The translations under genes and the position numbers were made by a program. Source: Providencia alcalifaciens DSM 30120 (GTDB lineage Bacteria; Pseudomonadota; Gammaproteobacteria; Enterobacterales; Enterobacteriaceae). From it: a stretch of 64,000 nucleotides of DNA. The stretch spans positions 1-64,000 of the forward strand of contig NZ_ABXW01000060.1 of NCBI RefSeq assembly GCF_000173415.1, read 5' to 3'. Positions 1 to 9,803 of this stretch are shown here, piece after piece (the stretch's first letter is position 1; each line of letters begins with the position of its first letter). The notes under the pieces are model-generated. The model made no database searches, had not been told where the DNA came from, and saw nothing but the letters and a program-made list of their open reading frames with translations.

Positions 1-1
1 G

Positions 2-160
2 TACCATTCTAATAAATGGACAGCTGACAGCCTTGATTATGACTTTATCTCAGTAAATAAAAACCCATACCGCGCAGCTATGGAATTATTTTTATTAATG
101 AAGGATGCGGAAAACAACAATGAAACAAGTTCAAGCAATAACGACGCTGGTATTAATTGA
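2..160 (+). CDS. Prophage NinX-like protein (DUF2591), 3' end only
   Basis: An open frame enters from the left edge and stops at 158-160; about 52 C-terminal residues are visible. The stretch YDF-x-SVNKNPYRAAMELFLLM resembles, from memory, the conserved C-terminus of the NinX/DUF2591 family found in lambdoid prophages (function unknown). The start lies outside the window. It overlaps the next small gene in another frame, as is common in packed phage early regions. Family assignment is by eye only. Confidence 0.5.
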   Translation, partial: YHSNKWTADSLDYDFISVNKNPYRAAMELFLLMKDAENNNETSSSNNDAGIN

Positions 161-338
161 TGGTATTACGTATCAAATAGCATTACCAAAACAATATGTA
201 CATCTTCAGGCAAAGCAAGCGCTGATGTTCGCTCAAGAGTTCGGTGGTTTAATTATTCCATGTAAGTTTACTGACATAAAGCCAATGGAAGCCGATGGAT
301 TGCCTTTTAATATTAGTGATAGCAAGGATGAAGGCTGA
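120..338 (+). CDS. Small prophage protein, unknown function (72 aa)
   Basis: A short phage-type protein with no family I recognise. The ATG at 120 is preferred over the one at 105 because an AAGGA stretch at 102-106 overlaps the earlier codon but lies upstream of 120, although the 13-base spacing is long. The product is mixed alpha/beta in character with no membrane segment or cysteine pair. It overlaps the end of the NinX-like frame, and its stop overlaps the start of the methyltransferase by 11 bases, so the three genes read as one compact early-region transcript. Confidence 0.5.
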   Translation: MKQVQAITTLVLIDGITYQIALPKQYVHLQAKQALMFAQEFGGLIIPCKFTDIKPMEADGLPFNISDSKDEG

Positions 339-873
339 CTACGGAGGTAGCCATACACCAAAGGAATTGCGTGATAGATGGCAAACTCCCCTACCTTTAT
401 TTACAGCATTGGACGCTGAATTCGGTTTCTATTTAGATGCCGCAGCCGATAAAAATAACCATCTTTGTGCTCATTACCTAACCGAAAAAGACGACTCGCT
501 AAATTGTGATTGGGAAAGTTATGGGGCTATATTCTGCAATCCCCCTTATAGTGAAATTCAGCCTTGGATTAATAAAGCCGCTGAGCAATGTAAAAAGCAA
601 TTACAGCCTGTCGTGATGTTAATTCCTTCAGATACATCTGTAGGTTGGTTTAATTCTGCACTAGAAACAGTTGATGAGGTGAGGTTAATTACAGGAGGAC
701 GAATATCATTTATCAATGCCGGTACAAACAAACCAGTTAACGGAAATAATAAAGGGTCAATGCTTTTAATATGGCGACCGTATATTAAACCACGAAAGAT
801 AATTAGCACTGTCGATAGATATGAATTAATAAATATCGGCAATAAAATATTAAATGAATGGAAAATAGCGTAA
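328..873 (+). CDS. Phage DNA N-6-adenine methyltransferase
   Basis: Predicted to methylate adenine N6 in DNA using S-adenosylmethionine, as in the phage Dam-like family. The protein (181 aa from the ATG at 328) begins with the family hallmark RDRWQTP near residue 16 and then LF-x-LDAEFGFYLDAAAD. It carries the catalytic NPPYS motif around residue 70 and a conserved GRISF-x-N segment around residue 129. An ATG-like frame reaches back to 295, but that extension lies wholly inside the previous gene, so 328 is chosen. These enzymes usually accompany prophage replication and lysis genes and may guard phage DNA from host restriction. Target sequence is not predictable here. Confidence 0.85.
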   Translation: MKADYGGSHTPKELRDRWQTPLPLFTALDAEFGFYLDAAADKNNHLCAHYLTEKDDSLNCDWESYGAIFCNPPYSEIQPWINKAAEQCKKQLQPVVMLIPSDTSVGWFNSALETVDEVRLITGGRISFINAGTNKPVNGNNKGSMLLIWRPYIKPRKIISTVDRYELINIGNKILNEWKIA

Positions 874-1070
874 GTGAATTATGCTAGAACTAGTTAGAAA
901 TATTCTTATTGACTCAAAATAGTACATTACCAAAAGAGAATAACATAATGCATTGGTTAGTTTAATTTATCAAGTTAATTATGTATCTAATATCCATCAG
1001 CATTTAATTGAGCCACTTAGCGACGATATCTAATTTTTAAATCTATATGCGATAGATAATGAGAGTATAT
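874..1070 (+). other. Prophage intergenic region upstream of prtN-like gene
   Basis: About 200 AT-rich bases without a convincing gene. It contains a TTGACT hexamer near 910 and a small palindrome AACTAGTT at 891-898, but no certain promoter. It presumably carries the control signals for the PrtN-like gene. Confidence 0.3.
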
Positions 1071-1322
1071 ATGAATACAGTATTTTTATTAATGGCTGAA
1101 TTTGAAACTTCACAAATTCCATTGGCGACAATAGCAGAGAAATATTTAAAAATGAGCTCAACAACTGCGGAAAGAAAAGCTAATGCTGGAGAGTTGCCTA
1201 TTCCTACATATAGATTAAATGACAGCCAAAAGTCACCAAGAATAATCCATGTTAACGATTTAGCGGAGTACATCGACCGCCAAAGAAATGATGCAGTAGC
1301 AGAATTTAAGCGAACTAAATAG
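1071..1322 (+). CDS. PrtN-like pyocin/prophage activator (83 aa)
   Basis: Resembles the PrtN family of small DNA-binding activators, first known as the transcriptional activator of pyocin genes in Pseudomonas and common in enterobacterial prophages. Recognisable family features are the start MNTVFLLMAEF, the segment IAEKYLKMSSTTAERKANAGELPIP, then SQKSP and a C-terminal VNDLAEYIDRQR. The ATG at 1071 is chosen over 1059 because GAGAG lies just upstream of it and the family starts MNTVF. It is the last prophage gene before gnd and faces it tail to tail. In pyocin systems PrtN is controlled by a repressor cleaved on DNA damage; no such repressor is in view here. Confidence 0.75.
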   Translation: MNTVFLLMAEFETSQIPLATIAEKYLKMSSTTAERKANAGELPIPTYRLNDSQKSPRIIHVNDLAEYIDRQRNDAVAEFKRTK

Positions 1323-1327
1323 TAAGG

Positions 1328-1350
1328 GGCTGGATATTCCAGCACCCCTA
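1328..1350 (+). terminator. Hairpin after prtN-like gene
   Basis: GGGGCTGGA and TCCAGCACCCC form a short stem with one bulge just after the stop codon. No U-tract follows, so termination is uncertain. It also sits at the prophage-chromosome boundary next to the 3' end of gnd. Confidence 0.35.
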
Positions 1351-1388
1351 TAGCACCCCTAAGAACGCTAACCTACTGTTTTAATGAA

Positions 1389-2795
1389 TCACTCCATCCA
1401 CTCAGTGTGGAAAACGCCTTCTTTATCAGTACGTTTATAAGTATGAGCACCAAAGTAGTCACGCTGCGCTTGAATCAAGTTCGCAGGCAGTACCGCTGAA
1501 CGGTAGCTATCGTAGTAAGAAATAGCCGCTGAGAATGTTGGTGTTGGGATACCGTTTTGTACGCCGTAGCAGACAACATCACGCAGAGCTTGTTGGTACT
1601 CATCTGCGATTTGTTTGAAGTAAGGTGCTAACAGTAAGTTTGCAATCTGCGCGTTGTCATTGTAAGCATCAGTGATTTTTTGCAGGAACTGCGCACGGAT
1701 GATACAGCCAGCACGGAAGATTTTCGCGATTTCGCCGTAGTTCAGATCCCAGTTGTATTCATCTGACGCCGCTTTTAATTGCTGGAAACCTTGAGCGTAA
1801 GAAACGATTTTACCTAAGTAAAGCGCACGACGGACTTTCTCGATAAAGGCTTTTTTATCACCTTCAACGGTTTTCAGTGCAGGACCCGTTAATACTTTAG
1901 ATGCAGCAACACGTTGATCTTTCAGGAAAGAAAGATAACGAGCAAAGACAGACTCAGTGATCAAGGTCAGTGGGATGCCAAGATCTAAAGCACTTTGGCT
2001 AGTCCATTTACCTGTCCCTTTGTTAGCTGCTTCATCTAAAATCACATCAACCAGATACTTACCATCTTCATCTTTTTTCTTGAAGATATCTGCCGTAATT
2101 TCAATCAGGTAGCTGCTTAGTTCGCCTTGGTTCCACTCAGAGAAAATGTCCGCTAATTCTTCATTGCTCAGGTTCAGTGAACCTTTTAATAAAGAGTAAG
2201 CTTCAGCGATGAGCTGCATATCACCGTATTCGATACCGTTGTGAACCATTTTCACGTAGTGACCAGCACCATCTGGACCAATGTAAGTCACACATGGTTC
2301 GCCTTCCGCTTTTGCTGCGATCTCTTTTAAGATTGGTGCAACTAATTCGTAAGCTTCTTTTTGTCCGCCAGGCATAATTGAAGGACCTTTCAATGCTCCT
2401 TCTTCACCACCGGAAACTCCCGTACCGATGAAGTTAAATCCTTGTTCAGACAGTTCACGATTACGACGGATCGTGTCTTTATACAGAGTGTTACCACCAT
2501 CGATTAAAATGTCACCCTTGTCTAAGTGTGGCGTTAATGCAGCAATGGTTTTATCCGTTGCTTCACCCGCTTTAACCATCAACAGGATGCGGCGTGGTTT
2601 TTCCAGAGAGTCGACAAACTCTTCAATCGTGTAGTTGGGAACTAATTTTTTCCCTGGATTTTCGGCAATGACTTCATCTGTTTTATCTTTTGAACGGTTA
2701 AAAATCGATACTGAATAACCGCGGCTTTCGATATTTAGGGCTAAGTTGCGACCCATGACAGCCATTCCGACAACACCAATCTGCTGCTTTGACAT
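1389..2795 (-). CDS. gnd: 6-phosphogluconate dehydrogenase, decarboxylating
   Basis: Oxidises 6-phosphogluconate to ribulose 5-phosphate with CO2 release and NADPH formation in the oxidative pentose phosphate pathway (cytosolic). The start at 2795 gives 468 residues, the same as E. coli Gnd, and has a good AGGAG site; an upstream in-frame codon would add nine residues with no support. The N-terminus holds the dinucleotide fold [13 protein letters not shown] with the NADP-type NRS after it. The catalytic helix region reads [17 protein letters not shown] around residue 180. The C-terminal tail closes with HTEWME. Its 3' end adjoins prophage sequence, which marks this gene end as a likely integration boundary, although the coding sequence itself is intact. 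Confidence 0.98.
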   Translation of the reverse strand: MSKQQIGVVGMAVMGRNLALNIESRGYSVSIFNRSKDKTDEVIAENPGKKLVPNYTIEEFVDSLEKPRRILLMVKAGEATDKTIAALTPHLDKGDILIDGGNTLYKDTIRRNRELSEQGFNFIGTGVSGGEEGALKGPSIMPGGQKEAYELVAPILKEIAAKAEGEPCVTYIGPDGAGHYVKMVHNGIEYGDMQLIAEAYSLLKGSLNLSNEELADIFSEWNQGELSSYLIEITADIFKKKDEDGKYLVDVILDEAANKGTGKWTSQSALDLGIPLTLITESVFARYLSFLKDQRVAASKVLTGPALKTVEGDKKAFIEKVRRALYLGKIVSYAQGFQQLKAASDEYNWDLNYGEIAKIFRAGCIIRAQFLQKITDAYNDNAQIANLLLAPYFKQIADEYQQALRDVVCYGVQNGIPTPTFSAAISYYDSYRSAVLPANLIQAQRDYFGAHTYKRTDKEGVFHTEWME

Positions 2796-2906
2796 GAAAA
2801 ACTCCTGTCTGATTAGGACCAAGTCAGCCTCGATTGTGCTGACATTCTGTTAACGGGATCACATGTTAACTCAGGATGATGCTCCATGGTAGTTATTGAT
2901 GCAATC

Positions 2907-2935
2907 GATAAACTAATCGAATCATTTTTTGTCAA
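2907..2935 (-). promoter_or_regulatory. Candidate gnd promoter
   Basis: On the minus strand a perfect TTGACA (2930-2935) is followed after 17 bases by TTTATC (2907-2912), a weak -10. It would give a leader of about 100 bases before gnd. The -35 is strong and the -10 poor, so this is a suggestion only. Confidence 0.35.
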
Positions 2936-3037
2936 ATATCACGCTACTTGGATGAATTTTTATTGATATTTCTGTCAACAAACCTCATTATTCATCCGTC
3001 GGTATAAGCCGTCATATCAGAAGGTAAAACAAACTGT

Positions 3038-4621
3038 ATGGAATGGATCGCAGATCCTTCGATTTGGGCGGGTTTAGCTACCCTAATCGTTCTTGAAATC
3101 GTTCTTGGTATTGATAACCTCGTTTTTATCGCCATCTTGGCCGATAAACTCCCAGCTAAACTGCGTGATAGAGCTCGTATCACAGGGTTAACGTGTGCCC
3201 TGGTTATGCGTATTATTCTATTATTCAGCCTCTCGTGGCTGATCACGCTAACTCAACCGATTCTAACGCTATTTAACCATCCATTTAGTGCCAGAGATCT
3301 GATAATGCTTATCGGGGGGATATTCCTCTTGTTTAAAGCCACGATGGAGCTAAACGAGCGGTTAGAAGGAAAAGACGAGCATACCAATAACCAACGTAAA
3401 ACCTCCAATTTCTGGGCTGTTGTCGCGCAAATTATCGTATTAGATGCGGTATTTTCATTAGACTCGGTGATTACCGCTGTCGGTATGGTTGACCATATCG
3501 GTGTCATGGTTGCCGCAGTGACTATCGCCATGATGTTAATGATCTGGGCAAGTAAACCACTGACCAACTTCGTTAACGCACACCCTACCATCGTCATTCT
3601 ATGCTTAAGCTTCTTACTGATGATTGGTTTCAGCTTAGTGGCTGAAGGTTTTGGTTACGCCATTCCAAAAGGTTACCTGTATGCGGCAATTGGTTTCTCT
3701 ATCATGATAGAGGTGCTTAACCAGTTTGCGCAGTTTAACCGCCGTAAATTCTTAAAAGGCAGCCGCCCTCTGCGTGAACGTACCGCAGAAGCCGTATTGC
3801 GCATTTTAAGCGGTAAAGCTGAACGTGGTGAATTAGACGCGAGAACCTCTGACTTAATTTCAGATAACCAATCCGTTTTCGACCCTCAAGAGCGTTTAAT
3901 GATCGCTCGTGTGCTGGGTATGGCGCAACGTAACGTAGAAAGTATTATGACGTCCCGCCATGACGTAGATTATTTGGATATTAATAAATCCTCCGCTGAA
4001 CTCATTGACCTAATGGAGAAAAATCCACACTCTCGTTTTGTTGTTGTCGATGAAAGTATCAGTGACGACCCAATTGGTGTGGTATATGTGCTGGATTTAG
4101 TGAAGCAGCAGCTTAGCGGTGAACAACTGAACTTGCGAGCATTGGTCACTCAACCGCTTATTTTCCCTGAAGGTTTATCACTGTTAAAAGCGTTAGAACA
4201 ATTCCGTAAAGCGCATACACACTTTGCGTTTGTTGTGGATGAATTTGGTTCTGTTGAAGGTATCGTTACCTTGACTGACGTGATGGAAACTATCGCAGGT
4301 AACTTACCTGTTGGTGATGAAGAAAATGACTCCCGCCATGACATTCAAAAATTGGACGATGGTACATGGATTGCCAATGGCTTTATGCCACTGGAAGATT
4401 TAATTATGTATATCCCAATGGAGCTGGATGATAAGCGTGAGTATGAAACTATTGCCGGTCTTTTAATGGAACATTTACAACGCGTTCCTGAAGTGGGTGA
4501 GCAAGTCGAAATCAATGGCTGTATTTTCCAACCTCTTGAGGTGAATAGCCATCGCGTTAATAAAGTCTTGATTACACCACCTGCACCTGTGGGTGATGGC
4601 TACGACTATGTCGATGACTAG
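3038..4621 (+). CDS. yegH: TerC-family membrane protein with CBS and CorC domains
   Basis: Integral membrane protein of the YegH/YoaE group, 527 residues, the same length as I recall for E. coli YegH. The first ~240 residues form the TerC-like membrane domain with the family motif [15 protein letters not shown] near residue 20 and a second acidic motif [14 protein letters not shown] near 135. A pair of CBS modules follows (about 300-420, including [20 protein letters not shown]), then a CorC/HlyC-type C-terminal domain. TerC relatives are linked to metal ion, notably manganese, homeostasis; the substrate of this member is not known to me. It sits between gnd and asmA, as in E. coli, where yegH neighbours asmA. 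Confidence 0.9.
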   Translation: MEWIADPSIWAGLATLIVLEIVLGIDNLVFIAILADKLPAKLRDRARITGLTCALVMRIILLFSLSWLITLTQPILTLFNHPFSARDLIMLIGGIFLLFKATMELNERLEGKDEHTNNQRKTSNFWAVVAQIIVLDAVFSLDSVITAVGMVDHIGVMVAAVTIAMMLMIWASKPLTNFVNAHPTIVILCLSFLLMIGFSLVAEGFGYAIPKGYLYAAIGFSIMIEVLNQFAQFNRRKFLKGSRPLRERTAEAVLRILSGKAERGELDARTSDLISDNQSVFDPQERLMIARVLGMAQRNVESIMTSRHDVDYLDINKSSAELIDLMEKNPHSRFVVVDESISDDPIGVVYVLDLVKQQLSGEQLNLRALVTQPLIFPEGLSLLKALEQFRKAHTHFAFVVDEFGSVEGIVTLTDVMETIAGNLPVGDEENDSRHDIQKLDDGTWIANGFMPLEDLIMYIPMELDDKREYETIAGLLMEHLQRVPEVGEQVEINGCIFQPLEVNSHRVNKVLITPPAPVGDGYDYVDD

Positions 4622-4642
4622 TTACGATTAATATAAGATTGA

Positions 4643-4680
4643 ATACCGGTTCTATTGTCATATAGAGCCGGTATTTTTTT
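4643..4680 (+). terminator. Terminator of yegH
   Basis: ATACCGGTTCTAT pairs with the matching downstream arm across a short loop, closing in GCCGGTAT and running into seven Ts. This is a typical intrinsic terminator. Confidence 0.85.
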
Positions 4681-4806
4681 ATCTATTCCCATCGCAATCG
4701 TTATACCTCAAATGTAGTCGCGTTTTTTTAAAGAAATGATCATTGACTCATTGAATAATTAAATATGTTTAATAATCAATCTTTAATCTTTAATGGAGCC
4801 GCTATA

Positions 4807-5314
4807 ATGGATAATATTAATAATATCGCATACATTCATCTTCGCCGAGTCAGCATCACTGACCAGCAAAGTAAAACTACTGAGTTTGCTCGTGCCGCAA
4901 ATAATGTAAAAAATGATTCACAAGCATATCCTAAAGTCATTACGGATAAAAAAGCCACTCATAAGGAAGATCTTCATAATAAAGCCAATGCACTCATATC
5001 CTCTATAAGTGATACTGTTCTGACTAAAAAAAATCTTTCAACGCAACATTTAAACACAAATGATTTACCCATTGGTCAAAATATAAAGACAGAAATAACC
5101 ATGCTAAGAAAAACAATCAAAGACCTTCAGAATCTGAGCTAAATAACGAAAGCTACTCGTACCATAAATTAAAAAATAAAAATCTAGCTCTAACTCTCAA
5201 GAACTGGTAGCAGAACAAAAGAAAGGCAAAAATATCCGGTCAAAAGGATTTTTTAAAGAAATCGTGGCTAGAAAACAAAGAGAACATGATTTTACTGAAA
5301 ATGAATCTAAGTAA
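4807..5314 (+). pseudogene. Decayed AT-rich orphan gene with frameshifts
   Basis: An open frame starts at the ATG 4807 (GGAG upstream) and stops at 5142 after 111 residues, beginning MDNINNIAYIHLRR. Immediately after, two other frames continue with protein-like sequence. The first runs from about 5136 to the mid-5180s (ELNNESYSYHKLKNKN). The second runs from about 5183 to the stop at 5312-5314 and reads SSSNSQELVAEQKKG, then RSKGFFKEIVARKQRE. The second switch lies in an A-rich run, which suggests indels in a formerly longer gene of about 168 codons. I do not recognise the family. The polar, Asn/Ser/Lys-rich and AT-rich make-up is that of acquired DNA; a secreted effector remnant is possible but unproven. 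Confidence 0.5.
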
Positions 5315-5331
5315 TTACTGAGATTAATGAC

Positions 5332-5368
5332 TAAACCGCTTTTAGTTAGTATGGTTAAAAGCGGTTTA
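5332..5368. terminator. Stem-loop between orphan remnant and asmA
   Basis: TAAACCGCTTTTA and TAAAAGCGGTTTA form a perfect 13-base stem. There is no strong U-tract on either side, but the place between two convergent genes fits a shared terminator. Confidence 0.6.
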
Positions 5369-5394
5369 TAAATAAATGCTGTAAATTACCGTCT

Positions 5395-7257
5395 CTACAA
5401 CGCATTCAATAAATCATTCAACCCTTTATTTTCTTCTTTTTTCAAAAAGTTACCAATTGCTTCTTTCGCTTGAGTTCGTAGCTCATTACGCAGTAATTTT
5501 TCCACATCCAATTGATACTGTAAGTTATTCCAACCACCGTAAATACGCAGTGGAATATTCATACTACGCAACTGCTGAACTAAACGAGAGTCACCAGCCC
5601 ATCCGCCGAGAATGTTTACGCCTAAATTAACATCGATGGTTTCTTTTGGTATATTCACGCGCCCCTGCCCTGTAATATTCAACAGTGAAGACGTTGCTTT
5701 AAGAGAGGAAATATTCATATTCCCTTTATTGAGATATCCCGACACCGTGAATAAATCCACTTCTGTGAAACTATTGGTATCTGTTGGCATATTGATTTTA
5801 TTAGTAAAACGGGACACCGATTGTTGGATCAACTGTGGAATGTTTAAATCCGCCAATTTAGCGTTGCGTAGCTCAAAATTAACCGGTCCTTGCCACTGAT
5901 TTTTAACCGCATAATCATCGTAGCCAATACCGGATAATGCGGCATTTAATGAGATAATCCCGCTCAGTTTTTCAGGCATACTAAATGCCTTTAATACCGG
6001 AGTAAGATTAATATTACTAAATACAGGTTTTGCCGAAACCTGCGCAGGAATAGCGCTGTAGTTAATGGTTACGGGCAGTGAGAATTGCCCACCGAACGCA
6101 TTGCCCTCTAACTGAGAAATGGTTAAACGTGGTGTTTGGTTATCACCCTTAATTTTTACCCCGGTCATCGACATACCGCGGTAAATCAGTGTATCCATTG
6201 AAACATTAAATTGAGCAGTAAACCCGTTCAGCCCCGTTAAATCATACTTCTGCATGTTGGAACCAGAAATCACCGGTTTGACTCCTACACGCTCATTATT
6301 AATAACGGTATTTTCAGATGCGGCACTGGCTGTATTAGATTTACCTGCCGCAGGAGCTTGCCCAATTAATCTATCGAGATTCAAAGAAGGCGAGGATAAA
6401 TTAACATTCACATCTGGAATATCAGTTAAATTTGCGCTTATTGTTCCTGTTAATTCACTTTCATTCGCTTGAATGAAGATGTTATCAAGGCTAATTGCAC
6501 CTGAATTAGATTTTGTATACAGAAAATCTGAGATTATTTTGCCACTAATCCCATTTTCAGGTAAATCAACACCACTGAGTTGGTAATCAAACTGAGTAAT
6601 TTTCCCACTCACTTGCTGAGATAATTTAGATAAATCGATATCTGATTTAATATCAAAATTAAATTCTTGCTGGTTTTTATTTAAATTACCGCTGAATTTC
6701 AGCGCAACTTGTTTATCGTCACTTTTCTTCAGTGACAAATTAATATTGCGTAAATTGTATTCGTCTTTCGGAGTTTGCCAAATAACTAAGCTGTTGGTGA
6801 TATCAATCTTACTGATATCTAATAACCATTTGCTCTTATCGGATGTGTCTGCTGGTACTTGGCTGCCACCTGGAGCAACTGGGGTATTGACTGTGGCAAC
6901 AGGCTCACTTTCTGGTGTTTTTCGGATCACCGCACCATCAATGACAATTTGCTCAACAGATAAGCGATGGGAGATTAATGGCCATAAATCAACATCTAAG
7001 CGCATATTATCTGCACTTAAAACAGGCTGACTGGCGTTAGGTGCTGTCACCGAGATAGGACCGGTAATAATGCTTAATGTTGGCCATACATGCCAACGCA
7101 TATCACCTTTGAAATCAAGTTGGTAACCACTTTTCTTCTCAACTTGTTGAACGAGGTAGCTTCTAAAGTCATTCGGATTCACTAACATCACTAAGGCTGT
7201 TAGCCCAGCGACTACCACCACAAGTAAAATAATCAGCGTCGTTAAAAACCGTTTCAT
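5395..7257 (-). CDS. asmA: AsmA family outer membrane assembly/lipid transport protein
   Basis: Member of the AsmA family, envelope proteins with an N-terminal inner-membrane anchor and a large periplasmic part, now linked to inter-membrane phospholipid traffic. The 620 residues (E. coli about 617) begin MKRFLTTLIILLVVVVAGLTALVML, a clear anchor, followed by the family signature NPNDFRSYLVQQVEKKSGYQL. The C-terminal ~200 residues include the conserved LSGIISLNAALSG-like and DVNLGVNILGGWAGDSRLVQQL stretches. It is last in the direction udk-dcd-asmA, 116 bases after dcd, and may be cotranscribed with them as in E. coli. Confidence 0.95.
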   Translation of the reverse strand: MKRFLTTLIILLVVVVAGLTALVMLVNPNDFRSYLVQQVEKKSGYQLDFKGDMRWHVWPTLSIITGPISVTAPNASQPVLSADNMRLDVDLWPLISHRLSVEQIVIDGAVIRKTPESEPVATVNTPVAPGGSQVPADTSDKSKWLLDISKIDITNSLVIWQTPKDEYNLRNINLSLKKSDDKQVALKFSGNLNKNQQEFNFDIKSDIDLSKLSQQVSGKITQFDYQLSGVDLPENGISGKIISDFLYTKSNSGAISLDNIFIQANESELTGTISANLTDIPDVNVNLSSPSLNLDRLIGQAPAAGKSNTASAASENTVINNERVGVKPVISGSNMQKYDLTGLNGFTAQFNVSMDTLIYRGMSMTGVKIKGDNQTPRLTISQLEGNAFGGQFSLPVTINYSAIPAQVSAKPVFSNINLTPVLKAFSMPEKLSGIISLNAALSGIGYDDYAVKNQWQGPVNFELRNAKLADLNIPQLIQQSVSRFTNKINMPTDTNSFTEVDLFTVSGYLNKGNMNISSLKATSSLLNITGQGRVNIPKETIDVNLGVNILGGWAGDSRLVQQLRSMNIPLRIYGGWNNLQYQLDVEKLLRNELRTQAKEAIGNFLKKEENKGLNDLLNAL

Positions 7258-7373
7258 TCATCCCTCTCTTTTACTTTATTTGTTACGCCCTTCGCCTGTC
7301 ATTCCTTGACGCTAGCGACTGCTTACCTCTTCAAACTCCATAGAAGAGGCGAGCTCACTTGTTATCGTATCAG

Positions 7374-7955
7374 CTAGTCTTCACTGATACGGCTGCCAAC
7401 GGCACCTTGCTGGTTTTTATATTTTGCATCTTGTCGGCTATTATAAGGGCGATCAGCACTGCCTGATAATGGCTCAAAGCTCAGAGCACCAATTACCATG
7501 CCAGGGCGTAATGCCAAAGGTAATTTACCTGAATTATAAAACTCTAACACAATTTGTCCACGCCAACCGGGATCAATCCGGTGAGCCGTGACGTGGACCA
7601 TTAGCCCTAGTCTCGCCAAAGAAGAGCGACCATCCAACCACCCCACTAAATTGTCGGGTAGCGTAACCGATTCTAGCGTAACAGCTAACGCCAACTCGCC
7701 AGGATGAAGGAAGAAAGGTTCGTCCTCTTTAAGAACAATTTCATCGCTCATTACACGGTCTAGCGCCGCGTTCACTTCATCTTTTGGTCCACTAAGGTCA
7801 ATAAATGCCGCTGTATGTCCGCGAAAAACACGAAATTGGTTCCCAAGACGAACATCCGCAGTCGCTCCGTTGATCCTTTCAACGGGCGGACGTGGGCTAA
7901 TAACAAGTCGACCTTCATCCATCCACTGAATTATATCGCGGTCACAAAGACGCAT
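7374..7955 (-). CDS. dcd: dCTP deaminase
   Basis: Converts dCTP to dUTP and ammonia, the main route to dUMP for thymidylate synthesis. The start at 7955 yields MRLCDRDI and 193 residues, the same as E. coli; an upstream in-frame codon adds two residues but the GGGGGAAAG ribosome site favours the inner one. Visible family motifs are [37 protein letters not shown] in the centre, holding the catalytic Glu and the nucleotide-binding Arg-Ser-Ser. The C-terminal segment [18 protein letters not shown] closes over substrate in the trimer. Lies 66 bases after udk on the same strand, giving a small pyrimidine unit. Confidence 0.97.
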   Translation of the reverse strand: MRLCDRDIIQWMDEGRLVISPRPPVERINGATADVRLGNQFRVFRGHTAAFIDLSGPKDEVNAALDRVMSDEIVLKEDEPFFLHPGELALAVTLESVTLPDNLVGWLDGRSSLARLGLMVHVTAHRIDPGWRGQIVLEFYNSGKLPLALRPGMVIGALSFEPLSGSADRPYNSRQDAKYKNQQGAVGSRISED

Positions 7956-8021
7956 GATCACTTTCCCCCTTCATTATTTTATATATTCATGGCAGCTTAT
8001 CGCTGGTGATATTCGAGGCGA

Positions 8022-8666
8022 TTAGTCCTGACAGAATTCACCAATTTTCGCTTTCAAAATATCAATTGCCACACGATTTTTACCACCACGAGGTACGATA
8101 ATATCGGCATATTGCTTCGATGGTTCAATAAATTGTAAGAACATTGGACGCACTGTTTTATTGTACTGTTCAATGACGGAATCTAATGTTCTTCCTCTTT
8201 CATTAACATCACGTTTAATACGACGCATTAAACAGATATCCAACGGAGTATCCACAAAAATAGAGAAATCCATCTCTTCGCGTAAACGCTTATCTGTTAA
8301 TAATAGGATACCTTCAATAATAATAACCTTTTTCGGTTTAAAACTGACGGTTTGCTGCTTGCGAGTATGAGCGACATAGTCATACTGAGGAATTTCGACG
8401 GCTTGACCACTTTTCAGTGATTTGAGGTGTTCATAAAGTAAACTATGATCCATGGAGTTTGGATGGTCGTAATTCACCTTGAGTCGTTCTTCCATAGGAA
8501 TATCTGTTTGATCTTTATAGTAACAGTCTTCTGGAATAACACCGATATTATGATCACCAACCTTTTCTCTTAATTCCCGATATAAGGTGCTTGCAATAAG
8601 GCTTTTGCCAGATGCAGAAGCGCCAGATATACCTACAATGGTACAGTGATGCGATGTGTCAGTCAT
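8022..8666 (-). CDS. udk: Uridine/cytidine kinase
   Basis: Phosphorylates uridine and cytidine to UMP and CMP in pyrimidine salvage. 214 residues against 213 in E. coli. The P-loop [11 protein letters not shown] lies near residue 13. It is followed by the substrate region [10 protein letters not shown] and [10 protein letters not shown], then the Walker B-like [10 protein letters not shown] and the lid region [13 protein letters not shown]. First gene of the udk-dcd-asmA series, as in E. coli. Confidence 0.97.
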   Translation of the reverse strand: MTDTSHHCTIVGISGASASGKSLIASTLYRELREKVGDHNIGVIPEDCYYKDQTDIPMEERLKVNYDHPNSMDHSLLYEHLKSLKSGQAVEIPQYDYVAHTRKQQTVSFKPKKVIIIEGILLLTDKRLREEMDFSIFVDTPLDICLMRRIKRDVNERGRTLDSVIEQYNKTVRPMFLQFIEPSKQYADIIVPRGGKNRVAIDILKAKIGEFCQD

Positions 8667-8817
8667 AAAATGGTAACCTGGTTAAAAATTTTAGAAATGA
8701 AATGCATAACATCGAAGTGTTATGGTTGGCGGGAATTATAGGGTGTAATGGTGCGCTGTACCAGCCTATCTCGTCAAAGACTGATAAAAAACGCACCGAT
8801 TATTTATTATCTTCGAT

Positions 8818-9774
8818 TTAAAACTGCTTACGCCCTTCTAAGGCTGCAATTCGATTCTCAATGGAAGGATGGGTAGAAAAAACAGAGTCACCTTTATTAA
8901 AGATATATGCCGCCTGACGATACGCTTGTCCAGTACTTTCATCATCATAATCATGCTTTTGATGATCCCCCGAAATTTTCTTCAATGCGCTGATCATCGC
9001 TTGGTTATCTGACGTTAAATCCACGGCGGCAGCATCTGCCATATATTCTCGAGTACGCGATAAATAAAAATAGAGCACTTTCGTAATAATCGGTAATAGG
9101 ATATTTAGCAACAATAAGATTGTCTGTGCCTTGTTTGCTGAATTATTGCGACTACGCCCTGCTGAACGAATAAATACTTGAGCAAAAACGTTCGTTACCG
9201 TCAAAATAACATTCGCTAAAATTCCCACATACAATGTTAATTTAGAATCGCCATGGATAATATGCCCTACTTCATGGGCCATTACGGCCTGAACTTCTTG
9301 ACGATTTAGCGTTTGCAATAATCCTCGAGTCACCCCAACTAACGCATTACGCTGGTTCCACCCTGCGGCAAATGCATTGGGTTCATCTGTATCTAAAATA
9401 TACAGACGCGGCACATAGCGTAATGACGCACTTAAGCTGAGCTCTTCTAAAATATTGAATAGCTGTCTTTCTTCCGGGGTTGAAGCCCCTTCTTGGGTGA
9501 TTTCCTTCGCATTCATTCCTGCAAGCATCAATTTATGCCCAAAGAAATGAATATAAAGTAAACCTAGAAATGTCAGCCCAAGAATAATAAATGTTGCCAC
9601 AGGCAGTTGTTGTAATGTCGCAAATGCGATCAGATTAGCTGCGAAGTCCATTCGCTCATCTGGGTGTGTTGCCGTATCTGCCAGCAAACCAATGACTAGC
9701 ATCAAAACAATGTAACTCATCACAACTAACCGAGTACGGATATTGTTTTTACGTATAACGTTTCTAAAATCCAT
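8818..9774 (-). CDS. HtpX-like membrane zinc metalloprotease (M48)
   Basis: Predicted inner-membrane zinc endopeptidase of family M48, similar to HtpX, which degrades damaged membrane proteins. The 318 residues hold two N-terminal membrane spans (about 18-33 and 60-77). The zinc motif HEVGH is at 167-171, with two further hydrophobic spans after it (about 182-200 and 217-236). A third zinc ligand Glu is at about 243 in SRTREYMADAAAV. It lies 29 bases after a LemA gene on the same strand; LemA plus M48 protease pairs recur in bacteria, so the two probably form one operon and functional unit. Length and architecture are those of an HtpX-type protease, but whether it is the orthologue of E. coli htpX cannot be told from this context. 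Confidence 0.85.
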   Translation of the reverse strand: MDFRNVIRKNNIRTRLVVMSYIVLMLVIGLLADTATHPDERMDFAANLIAFATLQQLPVATFIILGLTFLGLLYIHFFGHKLMLAGMNAKEITQEGASTPEERQLFNILEELSLSASLRYVPRLYILDTDEPNAFAAGWNQRNALVGVTRGLLQTLNRQEVQAVMAHEVGHIIHGDSKLTLYVGILANVILTVTNVFAQVFIRSAGRSRNNSANKAQTILLLLNILLPIITKVLYFYLSRTREYMADAAAVDLTSDNQAMISALKKISGDHQKHDYDDESTGQAYRQAAYIFNKGDSVFSTHPSIENRIAALEGRKQF

Positions 9775-9803
9775 AATTAAACCCTGCCAATGGCAACATC
9801 CAT

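Noticed and set aside
295-327. Upstream extension of the methyltransferase
   Set aside because: Lies fully inside the preceding gene and is not part of the family's usual N-terminus.
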